The notes below the pieces were generated by a model that saw only the letters and a program-made list of their open reading frames with translations, had not been told where the DNA came from and made no database searches. The translations under genes were made by a program, and so were the position numbers. From Candidatus Brevundimonas colombiensis (GTDB lineage Bacteria > Pseudomonadota > Alphaproteobacteria > Caulobacterales > Caulobacteraceae), in the NCBI GenBank assembly GCA_029202665.1, contig CP119326.1, positions 3,224,001 through 3,288,000 of the forward strand: a stretch of 64,000 nt of DNA, in the 5' to 3' direction. Below, one piece after another: positions 60,241-64,000 of this stretch; the stretch's first letter is position 1; the number at the start of each line of letters is the position of its first letter.

Positions 60241-62070
60241 TCAAAAGCGCGAGCGGGTCTGTGCAATAATCACGTCGCTGGCGCGTTCGCTGACCATGTA
60301 GACGGCGCTGGCGATGAACAGGCCGGGGATGCGCGCAAACACGCTGGCGTCCACAACCCGCAACCCTTCCACGCCTCGCACCCGGAAATCGCCGTCCAGC
60401 ACCGCCATTTCGTCATCCTCCGCCCCGATCGGGCAGGTGCAGGATGCGTGGTGTCCCCAGGCGTTGTCGCGGATCCACTGCTGGACCTCTGCCGGTTCGG
60501 CGACGCCCGGACCCGGCAGGACTTCTTCGGCCACGATGCCGTCAAGCCTCGCGGCGATTCGACGCGCGATGGCGATGCCGTCGACGACACCCTGAAGATC
60601 GCGCCCCTCGTCGTCGTCGCCTTCCTCGAAATAGGCGAAGTTGATCGCCGGGGGATCGCGCGGGTCCGTCGTCGTCAATCGCACGGTTCCCGCACGATTG
60701 CGGGTGTGGCCCTTCAGGACGACCATTGTGAACTGATCGTGCTTGGCCGCGCTCTGGGCGGCGTAGCCGGGATAGTAGCCGTGGAAATCCACCGGCAGGG
60801 CGAAGACGAACAGGTCAGCTTCTTCCTCGGCGACGCTGGACTTGGCGATGAAGGCCGCCAGCGACCCATTGGTGCTGTAGGGGCCATTCTTGTCCTTTTC
60901 CCATTCCTGGAAGTGCTGGTCGCCCTTTCCGTCGCGCCCAGGCACGTCCAGATCGGCGTTCTCGAACAGGGGATAGTCGTGGATCAGCCGATGCACGACG
61001 CCAACCTCGTAACGATCCTGAAGATTGGACCCGACGCCGGGTCGATCCAGTTTCACCTGGATGCCCAGGTCCGCCAGATGATCGCGCGGGCCGATGCCGG
61101 ACAACATCAGGATCTGCGGCGTGTTGAAGGCGCCGCCGGACAGGATGACCTCGCGTTTAGCGTGAAAGGTCACCGGCTCTCCCGGTCCATGAGCGCGGGC
61201 CATTTCTGGATCGGCGCCATACAGATGCGCGCCGTCCAAGGCGGCCACGCCCACCGCGCGGTCGCCATCAAACAGGACGCGAGTGACCAGCGTGTCATAT
61301 CGGATGTTCAGTCGGCCGGGATGCGCGGCCTGGGCGGCCAAAATGCGCTCGCGGGCGCCGTTTCGGCGTCCATTATCGATGGCGACCGGGATGAAGCTCA
61401 TGCCTTCGCGCCGTTCGGACACGAACCGCCAGTCGTTCGGATCATTGGGCAACAACACATCTTCCGGCGTGCCGAACGTCGCCCGGCTTTCCGCTTCCAC
61501 CGCGCCGATGATGTCCAGGAACCAAGGTTCGCGTCCCGCCAGTTTGGGGTCTGCGCGGGTCGTCTTCAGCCAGCCGTCGAACCCGTGGCGTCCGGCGTCG
61601 CCGGGTCGCGCCGGACGGTCTGGGTCTGGATCCTTGCCGCGCCAGGCCTCCAGCCGTTGGAACCGTTTCCGCATCGCCTCTGCGCGCCAATCCGGATCTC
61701 CGGTCAACTCCGCCAGATGATCCCAGTCGGAGTTATGAGGATAAACGGCGACCAGGGCGCTGATCGCCGTCGATCCGCCCAGGGTCGCGCCGCGGGGATA
61801 GAGCACGCCGTCCCGTTCCGCGACGAACTTGCTATCGCGTTTTTGTTGCGCGTCATCGGCATAATGACGCACGAAGAAGTCCCAGCGCATTTCGGCGTCT
61901 TCACTGGCTCGAGCCTGCATGATCGGCACATCGTAGTAGGGACACCGGTGGTCGCTCCCGGCCTCGATCAGCAGGACGGAATGCCCCGCCTCGACCAGAT
62001 TGGCGGCCAGCGGCCCCCCGCCTGCGCCGGAGCCGACGATGATGAAGTCGTGCACGGCGTCGATCATCAC
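60241..62070 (-). CDS. GMC-family FAD oxidoreductase (long form)
   Basis: The 609-residue protein has the FAD motif FIIVGSGAGGGPLAANLVEA, the GMC signature PRGATLGGSTAISALVAVYP, SGIGPRDHLADLGIQVKLDR, and an active-site region with WGHHASCTCPIGAEDDEMAV. It ends PGLFIASAVYMVSERASDVI. It is about 75 residues longer than the other GMC protein here and clearly a different branch. It overlaps the SDR gene by four bases, so the two are coupled; an ATG three bases further in is an alternative start. Inferred: alcohol oxidation; its link to the palindrome regulon is unproven, as no copy was seen upstream. Confidence 0.92.
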   Translation of the reverse strand: MMIDAVHDFIIVGSGAGGGPLAANLVEAGHSVLLIEAGSDHRCPYYDVPIMQARASEDAEMRWDFFVRHYADDAQQKRDSKFVAERDGVLYPRGATLGGSTAISALVAVYPHNSDWDHLAELTGDPDWRAEAMRKRFQRLEAWRGKDPDPDRPARPGDAGRHGFDGWLKTTRADPKLAGREPWFLDIIGAVEAESRATFGTPEDVLLPNDPNDWRFVSERREGMSFIPVAIDNGRRNGARERILAAQAAHPGRLNIRYDTLVTRVLFDGDRAVGVAALDGAHLYGADPEMARAHGPGEPVTFHAKREVILSGGAFNTPQILMLSGIGPRDHLADLGIQVKLDRPGVGSNLQDRYEVGVVHRLIHDYPLFENADLDVPGRDGKGDQHFQEWEKDKNGPYSTNGSLAAFIAKSSVAEEEADLFVFALPVDFHGYYPGYAAQSAAKHDQFTMVVLKGHTRNRAGTVRLTTTDPRDPPAINFAYFEEGDDDEGRDLQGVVDGIAIARRIAARLDGIVAEEVLPGPGVAEPAEVQQWIRDNAWGHHASCTCPIGAEDDEMAVLDGDFRVRGVEGLRVVDASVFARIPGLFIASAVYMVSERASDVIIAQTRSRF

Positions 62071-62840
62071 AGGCTCCGCGTCCAGGCGTCCTCTTGCTCG
62101 CGCCGGACCATCGCCTCGGCGCCGGCGGGCCGAACCGTTCGATAAGGCGGATGGTCCGCCTCGATCACCGCGATGATGGCGGCGATCATCTCGGCGGGGT
62201 CATGCTGCTTGTCCAGTTCGCGCACTGGCCAGTGTTCCACAATCCGCTCGCCCTGACCCCACCACTGATCCATGCTCTCCATGCCGGTGTCGTTGAACCC
62301 TGTCCGGTAGGCGCCGGGATTAACGGTGACAACCTCCACGCCATAGGGCTTCAGCTCTTCGTGCATGGCCGAGCAGATGCCCTCCACCGCATGTTTAGAA
62401 GCGGCGTAGGCGCCGTCGAACGGCACCTTGACCAAACCGGCCACCGAGGACGTCCAGACGATGCGGCCAGCGCCCCGGCCCACCATGGTCCGCGCGAAGC
62501 CCTGCGCCAGTTCAAGTGCGGCGAAGACATTGGTCTCGAACACCGAGCGGAAGACTTCCATCGGAATCTCGACCATGGGACCAGATTCCATAATCCCCGC
62601 ATTGTTGAACAGGGTGTCGATCTCCAATGCCAGCGCGTGCGCGCGATCGATCGAGTTCAACACGTCCAGCTTGATGACCTGAAGCGACAGGTTCTCGGCC
62701 TTGGCCGCCTGACGCAACTCCCACACCTGGGGCCAGATCTGGCAGCCGGCGATCACCTCGTGCCCGTTACGAGCCAGGCCGAGAGCCACGCCGCGCCCGA
62801 AGCCGGTGGCCGCGCCGGTGACCAGTATGCGTTTGGACAT
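62067..62840 (-). CDS. Short-chain dehydrogenase/reductase
   Basis: ATG at 62840 has GGAGAG seven bases upstream, better than the in-frame start five codons earlier. The 257-residue SDR has ILVTGAATGFGRGVALGLAR, LFNNAGIMESGPMVEIPMEV, VWTSSVAGLVKVPFDGAYAA with the active-site YAASK, and VEVVTVNPGAYRTGFNDTGM. The pattern fits the 17-beta-hydroxysteroid/retinol-dehydrogenase-like branch. Gene order suggests it works with the coupled GMC enzyme. Confidence 0.92.
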   Translation of the reverse strand: MSKRILVTGAATGFGRGVALGLARNGHEVIAGCQIWPQVWELRQAAKAENLSLQVIKLDVLNSIDRAHALALEIDTLFNNAGIMESGPMVEIPMEVFRSVFETNVFAALELAQGFARTMVGRGAGRIVWTSSVAGLVKVPFDGAYAASKHAVEGICSAMHEELKPYGVEVVTVNPGAYRTGFNDTGMESMDQWWGQGERIVEHWPVRELDKQHDPAEMIAAIIAVIEADHPPYRTVRPAGAEAMVRREQEDAWTRSL

Positions 62841-62858
62841 GGACGATCTCTCCAAGGT

Positions 62859-63581
62859 TCAGTTTTCAAGTTGGCCGGAACGAACCAGCACCTGGACCGC
62901 CTGGGCGGTGTTGCTGACGCCCAGGCGGCGACGGATGCGTCGCAGGTGGTTTTCGATGGTGCGTTCGGACAGATTAAGACGCACGGCGATGTCGGCGTGC
63001 TGACGTCCCGAAGCGATCCAGCGCATCACCTCCAGCTCACGACCCGAGAGGCGGCGATCCTGGGTCAAATCCCCGCCGGCGACCGTCAGTCGGCGGGCCA
63101 CGCCGACCGCAGCCATCGCCACCGCCTGCAACTGAATGCGGGCCTCCGTCGAACTGTCGATCACGCCGCCGCCGAAGCTCATGGCGCCGACCAGGCCGAC
63201 CTGCCCGAAGACCGGGATCTGCAGGCCGTGAACGCCGGCGCCGACGGGCCGATCGACGACGCGATAGGTTTCGGAGCCAGGCGCGCCCGTCTTGGTCCAG
63301 AAAAACGGGCGGTCTGTTTCAAGGACGTGCTGATTGATCGGGCACCGCGCCAGATAGGCGGCCGTGTCGATCTCACCGCCGTCGCCGAACCAATCCCCCT
63401 CGATCCACAACAGGTGGTCGATCACGCCCTCGCCCGCTGGCGGCGTGGTGTAGAGCACAAAGCGATCATAGCCCATCGGGGCCGCAAAGGCGCGCACAGG
63501 GGACCTCAATGCATCCAGGTCCGTGCTCTGCTCGATCAGGCTGATCGTCGAAGCAAGCGGCGAAGGTTTCGACGCCGGCAT
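62859..63581 (-). CDS. LuxR-family regulator with autoinducer-binding-like domain
   Basis: The 240-residue protein has an N-terminal domain resembling the acyl-homoserine-lactone receptor fold (MGYDRFVLYTTPPAGEGVID, with Trp- and Asp-containing segments). A C-terminal LuxR helix-turn-helix follows (LSGRELEVMRWIASGRQHAD and NLSERTIENHLRRIRRRLGV). No luxI-like gene is in the window, so it may be an orphan receptor. It starts four bases before the HchA stop region and precedes the SDR/GMC pair by 18 bases, so it could control that pair. Confidence 0.88.
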   Translation of the reverse strand: MPASKPSPLASTISLIEQSTDLDALRSPVRAFAAPMGYDRFVLYTTPPAGEGVIDHLLWIEGDWFGDGGEIDTAAYLARCPINQHVLETDRPFFWTKTGAPGSETYRVVDRPVGAGVHGLQIPVFGQVGLVGAMSFGGGVIDSSTEARIQLQAVAMAAVGVARRLTVAGGDLTQDRRLSGRELEVMRWIASGRQHADIAVRLNLSERTIENHLRRIRRRLGVSNTAQAVQVLVRSGQLEN

Positions 63582-63585
63582 CGCG

Positions 63586-63999
63586 CTAGATCACGCCGAC
63601 CTCGGCCAGGAGCGTTTCCGCCGCAAGCTTGCCCAGGGCGTTGCCGGCGAACGGGCTGTCGCCGGTCAGCAGCTTGCGGTCGGCGTGCACGGCGCCGGTC
63701 GGTTCGGTATTCAGGATGGTCACGCCCAGCGCCTTCAACTTCTCGCCGAAATGCCAAGCCAGGTGGCCCGGCATATAGCCAATCTCGGGCGTCTCGCGGT
63801 CTGTCGCGTCGGGGAAGGCCATGATCGAATAGCCCTTGAATGGAAAGTCGTTGGCCTTTCCATCGTGCGCGCAAGCGAGGAAGGCGCCCGGGCCGTGGCA
63901 GATCGAGATGATGTGCCGGTCGTTGGCGAACGCCCAGCGAAGGACGGCGTCGACTTCGTCGCTGAACGGCAGGCCCGCCAGGGGGCCATGCCCGCCCGG
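63586..63999 (-). CDS. hchA: HchA (Hsp31) protein deglycase/glyoxalase III, partial
   Basis: The frame is open to the window edge and ends at 63586, giving at least 137 C-terminal residues. PGGHGPLAGLP and SICHGPGAFLA contain the DJ-1/PfpI catalytic Cys and its elbow; PDATDRETPEIGYMPGHL and DRKLLTGDSPFAGNALGKLA match HchA closely. Known: HchA removes methylglyoxal-type adducts and also acts as a holdase. The start lies outside the window. Confidence 0.92.
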   Translation of the reverse strand, partial: PGGHGPLAGLPFSDEVDAVLRWAFANDRHIISICHGPGAFLACAHDGKANDFPFKGYSIMAFPDATDRETPEIGYMPGHLAWHFGEKLKALGVTILNTEPTGAVHADRKLLTGDSPFAGNALGKLAAETLLAEVGVI

Positions 64000-64000
64000 G

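Noticed and set aside
1..64000. tRNA, rRNA, CRISPR arrays, insertion sequences and phage genes
   Set aside because: I looked for tandem spacer repeats, transposase or integrase motifs and cloverleaf-like segments and saw none that I could support.

Overview
The window is high-GC DNA from an alphaproteobacterium. The abundance of TonB-dependent receptors, the FecI/FecR signalling set and the many short-chain dehydrogenases and acyl-CoA dehydrogenases fit Caulobacterales (Brevundimonas/Caulobacter type) or Sphingomonadales; this is an inference from gene content. I saw no tRNA, rRNA, CRISPR array or insertion sequence.

Left part (1-7,208): the end of one TonB-dependent receptor, a second complete receptor on the opposite strand, a Tat-exported metallophosphatase, an esterase-like hydrolase, and a divergent PadR regulator coupled to a membrane protein. 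Matching palindromes stand in front of both divergent genes. Next (7,224-15,945) is a complete Kdp potassium-uptake operon on the minus strand, read as 27-aa TTG-start micropeptide, kdpF, kdpA, kdpB, TorF-type porin, kdpC, kdpD, kdpE. Then (16,420-24,704) come a FecI-type sigma factor, a FecR-type anti-sigma factor, an STN-domain TonB receptor, a small secreted protein and a further receptor-like outer-membrane protein.

Right part (24,803 to about 62,100): a large catabolic locus. It encodes an MFS transporter and a TonB receptor for uptake; a P450cam-like (CYP101-like) cytochrome P450 with its own putidaredoxin-like ferredoxin and ferredoxin reductase; a Rieske oxygenase; two GMC oxidoreductases; an aldehyde dehydrogenase; two different CoA ligases (AMP-forming and NDP-forming); four acyl-CoA dehydrogenases; three stand-alone crotonases; a thiolase-like/crotonase fusion; a Cys-less thiolase-like protein paired with a DUF35 protein (the architecture of steroid side-chain retro-aldolases); several SDRs; an alkenal-reductase-like MDR; and small EthD and GFA proteins. 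Two TetR regulators lie inside it. The plausible route is uptake, P450 and/or Rieske hydroxylation, oxidation of alcohol to aldehyde to acid, CoA activation, then beta-oxidation-like or retro-aldol chain and ring breakdown. The substrate cannot be read from sequence; an alicyclic terpenoid or another isoprenoid/steroid-like compound is my best inference.

The most interesting signal is non-coding. An AT-rich palindrome close to TTTAATCGATCGATTAAA (11-15 of 18 positions matched) recurs in at least eleven places, all in front of genes of this locus and one in front of the first TetR gene. This suggests one regulon of about ten operons under one local TetR repressor. The right edge carries a LuxR-type regulator and a partial hchA (DJ-1/PfpI deglycase).
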